DNA from: Parapedobacter lycopersici
GTDB lineage: Bacteria > Bacteroidota > Bacteroidia > Sphingobacteriales > Sphingobacteriaceae
Reading direction: 5' to 3'
Length of the DNA: 64,000 nucleotides
NCBI RefSeq assembly: GCF_024643285.1
Contig: NZ_JAMSLW010000004.1
Location: forward strand, 124,001 to 188,000
Each line of letters begins with the position of its first letter. Position 1 is the stretch's first letter. The notes under the pieces were generated by a model that saw nothing but the letters and a program-made list of their open reading frames with translations, ran no database searches and was not told the DNA's origin. Below, piece by piece: positions 15,609 through 24,846 of this stretch. The position numbers and the translations under genes were made by a program.

Positions 15609-18600
15609 ATGCTGAAAACATTCATCAACAGACCGGTCTTAGCTACCGTAGTATCCACGTTGCTCGTCATCATCGGGCTGGTTAGTATGTGGCAGCTGGC
15701 CATTACCCGTTTTCCGGAAATTGCCCCGCCAAGTGTTACGGTATCCACGTCTTATCCCGGTGCAAATGCCGAAACGGTGGCCGGTGCCGTGCTCCTGCCC
15801 ATTGAAGAGGCGATCAACGGCGTGCCCGACATGACGTACATCCGTTCGTCGGCCACCAACTCCGGGTCGGGCAATATCAATGTCTTTTTTGAAACCGGAA
15901 CCGATCCAAACCAGGCAGCGGTGAATGTACAGACCCGTGTTTCAAAGGCCAACGCCAATATTCCCGCCGAGGTAATCGAATCGGGCATTACCGTAGAGCC
16001 CCGGCAGAGCGGGATCATCATGACCATCGACATCTACAGCGATCACCCCGATACGGTATACGACGAAACATTCCTCCAGGCTTATGCACAGATTAATCTC
16101 ATGCGTGAGCTATCACGCGTGGATGGCGTCGGGCAGGTCAGGCGCGTCGGCGCGCGTGACTATTCCATCCGTACCTGGCTGAACCCCGAAAAGATGGCAC
16201 TCTACGGGTTGGTGCCCCAGGATGTGACCGCTGCAATACGCGACCAGAATTTCGAGATCGCTCCGGGTAAATTCGGTGAAACCTCAGATGAAGCTTTTGA
16301 AACCATTCTCCGGCACAAAGGCCGGTTTACGCTGCCTGAGGAGTTCGAAAAGATTGTCATCAAAACCAATGAAGATGGGTCAGTACTCTACCTCCGCGAC
16401 ATTGCCCGGGTTGAACTGGGCGCTACTAATCTCGGGAGCGACAACAAGGTAAACGGGTATCCCGGACTAACGCTGAATATCATCCAGACATCCGGCTCAA
16501 ATGCGCGGGAAATTGACATTCAGATCAGGGATGTGCTGGAACGGCTATCCGGAAATTTTCCGGATGGCATCCACTACAACATCAGCTACAGTGTACGCGA
16601 CCAGATTGACGAGTCGATCAGCCAGGTACAGCACACTATTTTTGAAGCCTTTATCCTGGTCTTTCTCATTGTATTTATTTTCCTGCAGGATCTCCGTTCT
16701 ACGCTCATACCCGCCATCGCGATACCGGTATCGCTCGTCGGTACGTTCTTTTTCCTGCAATTGTTCGGGTTTTCGATCAATGTGCTGACCATGTTTGCCC
16801 TCGTGCTTGCGATCGGGATTGTGGTCGACGACGCCATTGTGGTCGTCGAAGCCGTACACCAGAAAATGGAACGGACCACCCTCGGCCCCCGGAAAGCCAC
16901 CCTGTCGACCATGGGCGAAATTACCAGTGCCATCCTTTCCATCACCATGGTCATGGCCGCGGTATTCTTTCCTGTGGGCTTCATGAGCGGGCCATCGGGT
17001 ATATTCTTCCAGCAGTTTGCCTATACGCTGGCCACGGCCATCCTGATATCAGCACTGAATGCCCTCACCCTTACGCCCGCACTTTGCGCGCTGCTGCTCA
17101 AACGGCCGAAGCACCTGGATGAACAGGCACCCGACGCCCCGCAGGAAAAACAGGCATTATCGGGAGTGAACCGGCTTAAAGACCGGTTCTTCACGGCATT
17201 CAACACAGCCTTCGATTCCTTTTCCAGCAAATACATCGGGTCATTGCATTTCCTGATCAAACGGAAGGCACTCAGCATCGCGGGATTGGTAGTCATCACG
17301 CTACTGGGCATCTGGGTGATGGGCCGGACACCATCGAGCTTCATCCCTACGGAAGATGACAGCTTCATCACCTATTCCATGGCCATGCCACCGGGAGCCT
17401 CGCTCGCCCGTACAACAGACGCATTGGCCAAGGCCGACAGCATTCTCCAGCAGCGCGAAGCAATTGAGGGAATGACGACGGTTTCCGGTTATAACGCCAT
17501 TGACGCGAGTGCCAGCTCCGCATTTGCTGTGGGGTACATTAACCTCAAGCCCACAAAGGAGCGGGGCGAAATCCGGAACATCAACGCCTTTATGGATACC
17601 ATACGCAAGGACCTGGAACAGATTAACGAAGCCTCATTCAGCGTATTCCCAAGACCTACCGTACAGGGATTCGGTGATTTCTCCGGCCTGGAGTTTGTGC
17701 TGCAGGACCGGATGGGCGGGTCTATGTATGATTTCGGGCTGGCAGCAGATTCGTTCATCACCATCCTGGAAGGCCGGAAGGAAATCGCATCCGCCTACAC
17801 GACCTTCAACGCCAACTTCCCCCAATACGAACTGGCCATTGACCCCGTGAAGGCAAAAGCCCTGGGCGTGGATGTCAACGACCTGATGCGTACCGTCCAG
17901 GGGTATTACGGCCGTGTGCGGGTGAGCGATTTTAACCGGTTCGGGCGGCAGTACCGGCTGTACATGCAGGCCGATTTCGAATACCGCCAGAATCCGGAAT
18001 CATTCAAGTCCATCTTTGTTCGCAACGACAAGGGGGAAATGGTGCCGGCCAACACACTGATCACCCTGAATAAGGTGATGGGGCCCGAAATCGTAAACCG
18101 TTATAACCTGTACAATGCCATTGCGATCAACGCCAGTCCTGCGGAAGGTTACAGTACCGGCGAGGCCATGGACGCCATGGAAGAAGCGGCAGCCGAACAC
18201 CTGCCGGCAAATTACAGCTATGAATGGACGGGAATGAGCCTGGAAGAACGGCAATCGGGCAGTCAGACCACGCTGATTTTCACACTCAGCATCCTGTTTG
18301 TCTATTTCCTCCTTGCGGCACAGTATGAAAGTTACATCCTGCCGCTGGCCATTTTACTGTCGGTACCCGTGGGATTAATCGGTGTTTATGCCGCCGTAAA
18401 CCTCGTGGGACTTGAAAACAACATTTACGTGCAGGTCGGGCTCATCATGCTGATCGGCCTGCTGGCCAAGAATGCCATCCTTATTGTGGAATTTGCTGTG
18501 CAGCAACGCCGGGCGGGACTGAGCATTCTAGAGTCGGCAATTGAAGGCGCGCGCATGCGTCTGCGCCCGATCCTGATGACCTCCCTGGCATTTGTGGCCG

Positions 18601-18788
18601 GATTGATTCCGCTGATGTGGACCGTCGGCCCTTCCGCCCAGGGTAATCATTCCATCAGTTTCGGTACGGCCGGCGGGATGCTGGCCGGCGTTACGCTGGG
18701 TATTTTTATTATCCCCGTCTTGTATGTGATATTCAAGCACCTCGACGAACGGGTTAAAAACAGGCTGAAAACGGAAGACGAAGACTGA
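15609..18788 (+). CDS. RND multidrug efflux pump subunit (AcrB type, HAE1)
   Basis: About 1059 residues. I chose the ATG at 15609 ([17 protein letters not shown]); the TTG at 15582 adds a nine-residue tail that does not fit the family. Twelve membrane helices are expected. The proton-relay aspartate pair is present in helix 4 ([14 protein letters not shown]) and the helix 10 lysine in [12 protein letters not shown]. Two large periplasmic porter/docking regions are complete. It forms an inner-membrane trimer exporting drugs, dyes, bile salts or solvents with the adjacent adaptor and channel. Intact, with no frameshift. Confidence 0.96.
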   Translation: MLKTFINRPVLATVVSTLLVIIGLVSMWQLAITRFPEIAPPSVTVSTSYPGANAETVAGAVLLPIEEAINGVPDMTYIRSSATNSGSGNINVFFETGTDPNQAAVNVQTRVSKANANIPAEVIESGITVEPRQSGIIMTIDIYSDHPDTVYDETFLQAYAQINLMRELSRVDGVGQVRRVGARDYSIRTWLNPEKMALYGLVPQDVTAAIRDQNFEIAPGKFGETSDEAFETILRHKGRFTLPEEFEKIVIKTNEDGSVLYLRDIARVELGATNLGSDNKVNGYPGLTLNIIQTSGSNAREIDIQIRDVLERLSGNFPDGIHYNISYSVRDQIDESISQVQHTIFEAFILVFLIVFIFLQDLRSTLIPAIAIPVSLVGTFFFLQLFGFSINVLTMFALVLAIGIVVDDAIVVVEAVHQKMERTTLGPRKATLSTMGEITSAILSITMVMAAVFFPVGFMSGPSGIFFQQFAYTLATAILISALNALTLTPALCALLLKRPKHLDEQAPDAPQEKQALSGVNRLKDRFFTAFNTAFDSFSSKYIGSLHFLIKRKALSIAGLVVITLLGIWVMGRTPSSFIPTEDDSFITYSMAMPPGASLARTTDALAKADSILQQREAIEGMTTVSGYNAIDASASSAFAVGYINLKPTKERGEIRNINAFMDTIRKDLEQINEASFSVFPRPTVQGFGDFSGLEFVLQDRMGGSMYDFGLAADSFITILEGRKEIASAYTTFNANFPQYELAIDPVKAKALGVDVNDLMRTVQGYYGRVRVSDFNRFGRQYRLYMQADFEYRQNPESFKSIFVRNDKGEMVPANTLITLNKVMGPEIVNRYNLYNAIAINASPAEGYSTGEAMDAMEEAAAEHLPANYSYEWTGMSLEERQSGSQTTLIFTLSILFVYFLLAAQYESYILPLAILLSVPVGLIGVYAAVNLVGLENNIYVQVGLIMLIGLLAKNAILIVEFAVQQRRAGLSILESAIEGARMRLRPILMTSLAFVAGLIPLMWTVGPSAQGNHSISFGTAGGMLAGVTLGIFIIPVLYVIFKHLDERVKNRLKTEDED

Positions 18789-18822
18789 GGGGCGGACCAT
18801 TGAAAAATAAAATAATGAACAG

Positions 18823-20304
18823 ATGAAACAATCCAGTATGCAATATAGCCGATTAGCGTTGCTTTTTATTCCGCTGCTCGTCGCGTCGTGCAACGTAGGG
18901 AAAGATTATGTCCGACCGGATCTGGATCTGCCGGATACGTACCGGCAGGCCGATAGCCTGAACAGCGACACCACCCATATCGGCGATATCCCCTGGCGCG
19001 ACTTTTTTACTGACAGCACCCTGGTCGGACTGATTGATACCGCCATCGCCAATAATTATGACATGCAGGCGGCGCTGAAAAACATCGAGATCGCCAACCA
19101 GTCGCTTCGGCAGTCGCGGGCGGCTTTCCTCCCCGAAGTGGAGGCACAGCTTGGCGGTGTCAATCAGCAGTGGCGGTCGCGTGATTATTATTCCAATCCG
19201 TCGTCCAACTGGTACGAACGGCCCGGCGAGGGCGAGCCACCCGAAAACCTGTATCGATTGCAGTCGCAGTATTCTTCCGAAATCAATGTCAGCTGGGAGC
19301 TCGACATCTGGGGTAAAATACGCCGGCAAAAGGAAAGCGCGCTGGCCGAATACTTACAAACCTATGAGGCCCGGAAAGCCGTGCAGACCGCACTCGTTGC
19401 GGCCATTGCCGATGGTTATTACAACCTGCTGATGCTGGACGAGCAGCTGGAGGTGGCGCGGCGCAACCTGCAATTAAACGACAGTACGTTACACATTGTC
19501 AAATTGCAGCGCGATGCGGGAGAGGTAACTGCCCTGGCTGTACAGCAGACAGAGTCGCAGATGCTGGTCGCCGCCTCATTAATCCCCCAGTTGGAACAGG
19601 AAGTCACCGTACAGGAAAATACACTGATGGCCCTGACAGGACGAATGCCGCGGGATGTTGTGCGCTCCGGCCGGCTGGATGATTTTGTTACCGAGGATAA
19701 CCTGGCGTCAGGTGTTCCGCTGTCTATGGTAGCCAACCGGCCCGACGTGCGGGAGGCCGAACTGGCCCTCCGGTCGGCCAACGCACAGGTGGGGGTAGCC
19801 CAGGCTTACCGCTACCCTGCATTGACCATCAATGCTTCGGGCGGACTGAATGCGATGTTACCGCAGAACTGGTTCAATATTCCGGGTGCACTCTTCGGCG
19901 GAATTATCGGCGGGGTTACGCAGCCGATATTCAGTGGACGGCGGTTGAAAACCCAGCACGAAATCGCCAGGCTGGAGCGTGATAAAGCGGAGCTTGGTTT
20001 CCAGCAGGTGGTGCTCGATGCCGTTAACGAGGTAACCAACGCACTGGCCATGATAGACAAGTTACATGAACAGTATGAAATTGCGGAAAAGCGGGTAACT
20101 ACTTCCCGTTTGGGGGTTAAAAATGCAAACCTGCTCTTCCGGAGCGGTTACGCAACCTACCTGGAGGTGATCACTGCCCAAAGCAGTGCACTTACCAGTG
20201 AATTGGACCTGGTGGCTGTAAAACAGCAGCAGCTGAATGCCAAAGTAGCGCTATATAAGGCGTTAGGCGGTGGGTGGAAGGATGTCCGTGAGGATAACAG
20301 TTAG
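18823..20304 (+). CDS. Outer-membrane efflux lipoprotein (TolC/OprM, NodT family)
   Basis: 493 residues. Lipoprotein signal ending LLVASC with Cys23. Two outer-membrane efflux repeats are visible, each with long helical hairpins and the family sequences ANNYDMQAALKNIEIANQSL, VSWELDIWGKIRRQKES and ANRPDVREAELALRSANAQV. It forms the trimeric exit duct for the pump at 15609-18788, 34 bp upstream. Its last 42 bp overlap the convergent thioredoxin-fold gene, so the two 3-prime ends are shared and no terminator separates them. Confidence 0.95.
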   Translation: MKQSSMQYSRLALLFIPLLVASCNVGKDYVRPDLDLPDTYRQADSLNSDTTHIGDIPWRDFFTDSTLVGLIDTAIANNYDMQAALKNIEIANQSLRQSRAAFLPEVEAQLGGVNQQWRSRDYYSNPSSNWYERPGEGEPPENLYRLQSQYSSEINVSWELDIWGKIRRQKESALAEYLQTYEARKAVQTALVAAIADGYYNLLMLDEQLEVARRNLQLNDSTLHIVKLQRDAGEVTALAVQQTESQMLVAASLIPQLEQEVTVQENTLMALTGRMPRDVVRSGRLDDFVTEDNLASGVPLSMVANRPDVREAELALRSANAQVGVAQAYRYPALTINASGGLNAMLPQNWFNIPGALFGGIIGGVTQPIFSGRRLKTQHEIARLERDKAELGFQQVVLDAVNEVTNALAMIDKLHEQYEIAEKRVTTSRLGVKNANLLFRSGYATYLEVITAQSSALTSELDLVAVKQQQLNAKVALYKALGGGWKDVREDNS

Positions 20305-20835
20305 CTCGGCCTGCAGGGATTTTCCCTTATCGTTATTGTACCAGTGCTGCAGGTCGGTCTTCACCCGTTCGAAATCCGCACCGGTCGCCAGCAGCTGCTG
20401 ATACACCTCCTGGCATGCGGCCGGCCGTGGCCCCCAGGTAGCCAGGTCTTCGCCGGCGCTGTTCCGGATGATCAGTTTCGGAATGGATTTACTCCCGGCG
20501 GTAAGGTATTCGTTGATCCGGAAAGGCGCGGAATCGCGCAGCTCGTAGGTCACTGAAATCAGTGGGTTATGCGTACTGGCGAGGTGCAGGAAAGGCAGGG
20601 AATGTGCCGCGTCGCCACACCAGGGTTCCGTAATCACGATCCATTGCTGTGGATGGGAAATACGCGTTACCGCGTCAACAAACGCTGGATCCAGCTGCCC
20701 TTTCTTTAGCCAACGGTTCATCCTCGACCAGTTGAGCCGCGTATAATCAAGGTACTCGGGACGATCATAAGGTGCCGGTGGCTTGGGGTTATTCAGGATG
20801 CGTCCGAACTCGGACAGGTAAGCGGTAAAATCCAT
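20263..20835 (-). CDS. Thioredoxin-fold protein with a single-cysteine WCGD motif
   Basis: 190 residues, cytoplasmic, no signal peptide. The active-site region reads EPWCGDAAHSLPFL (W72, C73, G74, D75), so the first redox cysteine is kept while the resolving cysteine of WCxxC is absent. The cis-Pro region is SIPKLIIRN. This matches a Bacteroidota/Firmicutes thioredoxin-like family of unknown role; with one cysteine it could act as a monothiol reductase or thiol carrier, or not be redox active. It overlaps the end of the efflux channel gene by 42 bp in the opposite direction. Confidence 0.85.
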   Translation of the reverse strand: MDFTAYLSEFGRILNNPKPPAPYDRPEYLDYTRLNWSRMNRWLKKGQLDPAFVDAVTRISHPQQWIVITEPWCGDAAHSLPFLHLASTHNPLISVTYELRDSAPFRINEYLTAGSKSIPKLIIRNSAGEDLATWGPRPAACQEVYQQLLATGADFERVKTDLQHWYNNDKGKSLQAELTVILTDILPPTA

Positions 20836-20918
20836 AACAATGTGCTATTTGCTGCGCTGCAAAAATACGCATTGCCGATGAGCGGCCGGTCTTGCCAATG
20901 TCAAAACTGGTGCAGCAG

Positions 20919-21272
20919 CTAACGCAGCATCTCCCGGTCTTTCCGGGGCAGCCCGGCCACCACCAGGTCGTAGCTATGGTCAATAAACCGGGCTAATGTC
21001 CGGTCATCCAGCTCACCGTTACACACAACGGTGTTCCAGTGCTTTTTATTCATGTGATAGGCGCCTGACACCGAATGCGGATGCTGTTCGCGCAGTTCCA
21101 GCGCATACGCCGGATCGCATTTTACGTTAAACGACAGGGGCTGGCTATCCATCCCGGTCAGGAGGAAGATTTTTCCCGTCACCTTAAACACCAGGGTATC
21201 CGGTCCGAATGGACAACCCTCCGTAACCCCGGGCTTCCGGAGGCAGTAATCACGCAATTGTTCGATGTGCAT
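20919..21272 (-). CDS. MmcQ/YjbR family protein
   Basis: 117 residues of the CyaY-like-fold YjbR family: LRDYCLRKPGVTEGCPFGPDTLVFKV at the start (split here as YCLRKPGVTEGCPFGP), the MNKKHWNTVV core, and the C-terminal SYDLVVAGLPRK. YjbR proteins are proposed DNA-binding or nucleic-acid-associated proteins with little direct functional evidence. It lies 83 bp upstream of the thioredoxin-fold gene on the same strand and may be cotranscribed. Upstream of its start is the repeat-rich region 21273-21774. Confidence 0.88.
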   Translation of the reverse strand: MHIEQLRDYCLRKPGVTEGCPFGPDTLVFKVTGKIFLLTGMDSQPLSFNVKCDPAYALELREQHPHSVSGAYHMNKKHWNTVVCNGELDDRTLARFIDHSYDLVVAGLPRKDREMLR

Positions 21273-21385
21273 GGGCGAGTTTACTAATGAACATCAATTA
21301 TACGGAAAAAGCAGCAATCCAACCAGCGGTCTCAGTTGTTTTCCACATTCCGGTCGCTTCCTATCCGTCGTATATCCGGGAGGTG

Positions 21386-21543
21386 TTCGAGTGCGCTTCG
21401 ACTGTTCTTCGAGACTGGTTCGAGGCTTCTTCGAGACTCGTTCGACCCCTGTTCGACTCCGCTTCGGGGCTGCTCGGCATGCAATCCGTTGCGTTCCGAA
21501 GACGTTCGAGGGATCCCCGAAGAAGCCTCGAACCAGTCTCGAA
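21386..21543. repeat. 11-bp-phased TTCGA repeat array with inverted copy
   Basis: Eight consecutive 11-bp units start at 21386, 21397, 21408, 21419, 21430, 21441, 21452 and 21463; seven begin TTCGA and the eighth TTCGG. Positions 6-11 are looser, often GACT plus C or G. On the minus strand a second run of the same units reads from 21543 down to about 21500. Units 3, 4 and the start of 5 (21408-21433) are identical in inverted orientation to 21518-21543: 26 nt with no mismatch, 84 nt apart. The 11-bp step is not a multiple of three, so it does not encode a peptide repeat; it is close to one helical turn. Confidence 0.9.
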
Positions 21544-21605
21544 CGATAGTCAACGCAGGCCGCAAGACGACTGCAATGTCGGTCGGGTACAATATAGCAG
21601 ATTAC

Positions 21606-21622
21606 GCAGCATTCCATGCTGC
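21606..21622 (+). promoter_or_regulatory. Short hairpin upstream of dnaK
   Basis: Perfect stem GCAGCAT-TCC-ATGCTGC (21606-21622) followed by AAAAAA. About 150 bp before the dnaK start. It could be a leader RNA hairpin or a protein site; it is not a CIRCE element (TTAGCACTC-N9-GAGTGCTAA is absent). Confidence 0.4.
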
Positions 21623-21774
21623 AAAAAATGACACAATGTCAGGATTCTGTAACCCGACCTGTACTTTATACGTTAAACTGCAAATAATTGGCACGGTACA
21701 GGGATTGGCACAGCCATTGATACACATTAAAAGGTAAAATTTTGTTCATCAACGTATAAAAGGAAAATTAAGAT

Positions 21775-23700
21775 ATGTCAAAAATTATTGGAATCGACTT
21801 AGGGACTACCAACTCCTGCGTAGCCGTGATGGAAGGCAACGAGCCGGTAGTGATCACGAACAACGAAGGAAAGCGCACAACACCGTCTATTGTGGCTTTC
21901 GTGGAGAATGGCGAGCGCAAAGTGGGAGATCCTGCCAAACGTCAAGCCATTACTAACCCCAAAAAGACCGTATATTCCATCAAACGGTTTATGGGAACTA
22001 CCTACGATGAGGCCAGCAAAGAGGCTAACCGCGTACCGTACACCCTTGTTAAGGGCGACAACAACACCCCCCGGGTGGAAATTGACGACCGCAAATATAC
22101 GCCTCAGGAAATTTCTGCGATGATTCTGCAGAAGATGAAAAAAACCGCTGAGGATTTTCTGGGCCAGGAAGTAACTGAAGCCGTGATTACCGTGCCGGCT
22201 TACTTTAACGACGCCCAGCGGCAAGCAACCAAAGAAGCCGGTGAAATTGCAGGCTTGACCGTAAAGCGCATCATTAACGAACCTACGGCCGCTGCACTGG
22301 CTTATGGATTGGACAAGGCCAATAAAGACATGAAAATTGTCGTGTTTGACTGCGGTGGCGGTACCCACGACGTTTCCGTGCTGGAGTTGGGCGATGGGGT
22401 ATTTGAAGTAAAATCCACGGATGGCGATACGCACCTGGGTGGTGACGACTTTGATCAGGTTATCATCGACTGGCTGATCGACGAATTTAAAAGCGAAAAC
22501 AACGATTTCGACCTCAGCAAAGACGCGATGGCGCTGCAACGGTTGAAAGAAGCTGCTGAGAAGGCCAAAATCGAACTGTCAAGTTCCTCTTCCACGGAAA
22601 TTAACCTGCCGTACATCACGGCCGACCAAACCGGGCCCAAACACCTGGTGCGCACATTAAGCCGTGCGAAATTTGAACAGCTGGCGGACGGGTTGATCAA
22701 ACGTACCATTGATCCCTGTAAATCCGCATTGAAAAATGCAGGCTACTCTCCCGCCGATATCGATGAGATTATTCTGGTGGGTGGTTCCACCCGTATTCCG
22801 GCCATACAGGATGCCGTAAAAAAATTCTTTGGCAAAGATCCGTCAAAGGGTGTAAACCCGGACGAGGTAGTTGCGCTCGGCGCCGCTATCCAGGGCGGGG
22901 TATTGACCGGAGAGGTGAAGGACGTATTGCTCCTGGACGTTACCCCACTGTCATTGGGTATTGAAACCATGGGCGGTGTAATGACCAAACTGATTGAATC
23001 GAACACCACGATTCCGACGAAAAAATCGGAAGTGTTCTCCACCGCGTCTGACAACCAGCCTTCAGTGGAAATCCACATTCTGCAGGGCGAGCGTCCGATG
23101 GCCGCGCAAAACCGCACCATCGGCAGGTTCCACCTGGACGGTATTCCACCCGCACCGCGCGGCATACCACAGATCGAAGTAACGTTTGATATCGATGCCA
23201 ATGGTATTCTGCATGTATCGGCCAAGGATAAAGCTACCGGCAAGGAACAGAAGATCCGTATTGAAGCTTCTTCCGGCCTGTCGGACGACGAGATCAAGAA
23301 AATGAAGCAGGAAGCAGAAGCCAATGCCGAATCCGACAAAAAGGCGAAAGAGGAAATCGACCTGCTGAATGCAGCGGATGCGCTGGTTTTCTCCACCGAA
23401 AAGCAACTGAAGGAATACGGCGACAAGATCAGTGCCGACAAAAAAGCACCGATCGAAGAAGAGCTGAAAAAATTGAAGGATGCGCATGCCGCCAAAGACT
23501 TCGCTGCGATTGAAACAGCGCAGGCTGCACTGCAAAATGCCTGGAATGCGGCTTCGGAAGAATTGTACAAGGCGTCACAGGACGCAGCAGCTTCCGGACA
23601 GCCAGCCGGTGATGCCGGTGCCGGACAGCAGGCAGGCGGTGGCACGGATGATGTGACCGATGTGGAATATGAAGAAGTGAAGGACGACGATAAAAAATAG
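21775..23700 (+). CDS. dnaK: Molecular chaperone DnaK (Hsp70)
   Basis: 641 residues, full length. The ATPase domain starts [17 protein letters not shown]; phosphate 2 region reads [17 protein letters not shown], with His where most DnaKs have Phe; the adenosine motif is [13 protein letters not shown]; the interdomain linker is [15 protein letters not shown]; a lidded substrate domain follows, and the tail is Gly/Ala-rich ending in acidic EEVKDDDKK. It folds nascent and stressed proteins with DnaJ and GrpE, neither of which is adjacent. The gene stands alone, with a strong terminator at 23722-23752. Confidence 0.98.
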   Translation: MSKIIGIDLGTTNSCVAVMEGNEPVVITNNEGKRTTPSIVAFVENGERKVGDPAKRQAITNPKKTVYSIKRFMGTTYDEASKEANRVPYTLVKGDNNTPRVEIDDRKYTPQEISAMILQKMKKTAEDFLGQEVTEAVITVPAYFNDAQRQATKEAGEIAGLTVKRIINEPTAAALAYGLDKANKDMKIVVFDCGGGTHDVSVLELGDGVFEVKSTDGDTHLGGDDFDQVIIDWLIDEFKSENNDFDLSKDAMALQRLKEAAEKAKIELSSSSSTEINLPYITADQTGPKHLVRTLSRAKFEQLADGLIKRTIDPCKSALKNAGYSPADIDEIILVGGSTRIPAIQDAVKKFFGKDPSKGVNPDEVVALGAAIQGGVLTGEVKDVLLLDVTPLSLGIETMGGVMTKLIESNTTIPTKKSEVFSTASDNQPSVEIHILQGERPMAAQNRTIGRFHLDGIPPAPRGIPQIEVTFDIDANGILHVSAKDKATGKEQKIRIEASSGLSDDEIKKMKQEAEANAESDKKAKEEIDLLNAADALVFSTEKQLKEYGDKISADKKAPIEEELKKLKDAHAAKDFAAIETAQAALQNAWNAASEELYKASQDAAASGQPAGDAGAGQQAGGGTDDVTDVEYEEVKDDDKK

Positions 23701-23721
23701 TCGGACGAACTGATAAAAACA

Positions 23722-23752
23722 AGCCCCGCAGAAATGATCTGCGGGGCTTTTT
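23722..23752. terminator. Rho-independent terminator after dnaK
   Basis: Perfect 11-bp stem: AGCCCCGCAGA (23722-23732), 5-nt loop, TCTGCGGGGCT (23738-23748), then a T-run. On the other strand the A-rich left flank gives TTTTT, so it can also serve the convergent gene ending at 23762. Confidence 0.9.
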
Positions 23753-23761
23753 GCTTTAGCG

Positions 23762-24673
23762 TTAAAAAAGCTTTTCAGGATAAACACCGTCCCGGACCAG
23801 CCGGGCAATGCTTTCCTGTACAATGGGTTTATCCTCCTGATAGGTTACACCAAACCATTTTTCCGAGGTGGGCAGTACCTTAAACCGTGCTTTACCGCTT
23901 TTAATAAGCGCGTCAGCTACCAATGGAATGAAGAACTCTGCCTTGGGGTTGTGTTCATTTGCAGCTACAAAATCTTTGAACAGGGCCTCGGTTTCCGCGA
24001 AAACCGCCGGCGTGAATCCCCAGAAGTTCATGGATACACGGCTGCTCCGCGGTAATTCGGTTTCCTTGCCATCTTCCTCGTAAAAGATCCGCTTCTGTCC
24101 GTCCACGTCTTTAAAATAGACCTTGATGCGCTCATCAATACCGGTCATGTTGCCCTCATCGTCCACCTGGCAGACCCCCCTGGACACCGAACCATAGTCT
24201 GAAAGTGTCTTATCTATCTGGTATCCCATCAGGGAAAAGGTATCATCTTTTACGCCGGCTGTCAGGAATTTCGACATTTTTTCGAATGCTTCGTAGCCAT
24301 AAAAATCATCGGCATTGATCACGCAGAAAGGCTCGTTGATCTGGTTACGTGCGGAAAGTACTGCGTGGGCAGTACCCCAGGGTTTAGCCCGTTCGATTTC
24401 CTTATCGATGCCAAAAGGCGTAAGGTCAAAATCCTGAAACACGTAATCAGTGGCGATCCGGCCGTTCAGTTTCGGCTCAAAAATATCACGGAACTTTTCC
24501 TCAAATTCCCGGCGGATAATAAAACTGATTTTGCCGAAACCGGCGCGTATAGCATCGTAAATGGAGTAGTCGATAATGGTCTCTCCATTGGGGCCAAAGG
24601 CATCAGTCTGTTTCATGCTCCCATAACGGCTCGCCATTCCGGCGGCAAGAATCAATAATGTCGGTTTACTCAT
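23762..24673 (-). CDS. Sugar-phosphate nucleotidyltransferase-like protein
   Basis: 303 residues of the GT-A-like NTP transferase fold. The signature is [20 protein letters not shown] near the N-terminus (a variant of GGxGTRL-type loops), with [20 protein letters not shown] carrying the metal-binding DD in the middle. It probably transfers a nucleotidyl group to a sugar phosphate or similar compound, cytoplasmic. It differs from RfbA at 45633 in the loop and is of the branch often found alone or beside sugar kinases in Bacteroidota. Monocistronic, with its own well-matched promoter. Substrate unknown. Confidence 0.85.
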   Translation of the reverse strand: MSKPTLLILAAGMASRYGSMKQTDAFGPNGETIIDYSIYDAIRAGFGKISFIIRREFEEKFRDIFEPKLNGRIATDYVFQDFDLTPFGIDKEIERAKPWGTAHAVLSARNQINEPFCVINADDFYGYEAFEKMSKFLTAGVKDDTFSLMGYQIDKTLSDYGSVSRGVCQVDDEGNMTGIDERIKVYFKDVDGQKRIFYEEDGKETELPRSSRVSMNFWGFTPAVFAETEALFKDFVAANEHNPKAEFFIPLVADALIKSGKARFKVLPTSEKWFGVTYQEDKPIVQESIARLVRDGVYPEKLF

Positions 24674-24728
24674 GTTTAACTAATGTATGTTTTTAAAGCA
24701 ATAAACGGAATTTTCCATCGATTGTTGC

Positions 24729-24760
24729 CAAACTTAGGCAAAGTTGCTTCGATATGCAAA
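24729..24760 (-). promoter_or_regulatory. Bacteroidota-type promoter of the nucleotidyltransferase gene
   Basis: Minus-strand TTTG (24760-24757), 20-bp spacer, TAAGTTTG (24736-24729): an exact match to the consensus. The gene start is 56 bp downstream at 24673. Confidence 0.75.
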
Positions 24761-24846
24761 CGATAATCGCAGGATAAAAACCAACGGGAATAAATCACGC
24801 TGCAACCCGTTAAAACCCCGCTTTTAGCGGCAATGTACCCCTTCTG

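Larger units (their letters stand above)
21273..21774. other. 502-bp intergenic region with repeat array and dnaK leader
   Basis: No gene is supported here. Apparent open frames in all six frames across 21265-21740 are produced by TTCGA repeats, which contain no stop codons. The left part holds the 11-bp array (21386-21543). The right part is the dnaK upstream region, with a hairpin at 21606-21622, a TGACA-caa-TGTCA inverted repeat at 21629-21641 and two copies of ATTGGCAC. I found no clear sigma-A-type promoter pair; dnaK may use an alternative sigma factor. Confidence 0.7.

Noticed and set aside
21386-21543. CRISPR array
   Set aside because: Units are 11 bp with no spacers of constant length, and no cas genes are present.
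21606-21641. CIRCE/HrcA operator upstream of dnaK
   Set aside because: The inverted repeats here do not match TTAGCACTC-N9-GAGTGCTAA.
21265-21737. Several overlapping open frames on both strands (up to 133 codons)
   Set aside because: They arise from TTCGA-rich repeats that lack stop codons in any frame; the 11-bp period shifts frame each unit, and the translations share no protein-like pattern.
22743-23645. 300-codon open frame antisense to dnaK
   Set aside because: Serine/alanine-rich mirror of a highly conserved gene; common artefact opposite dnaK.
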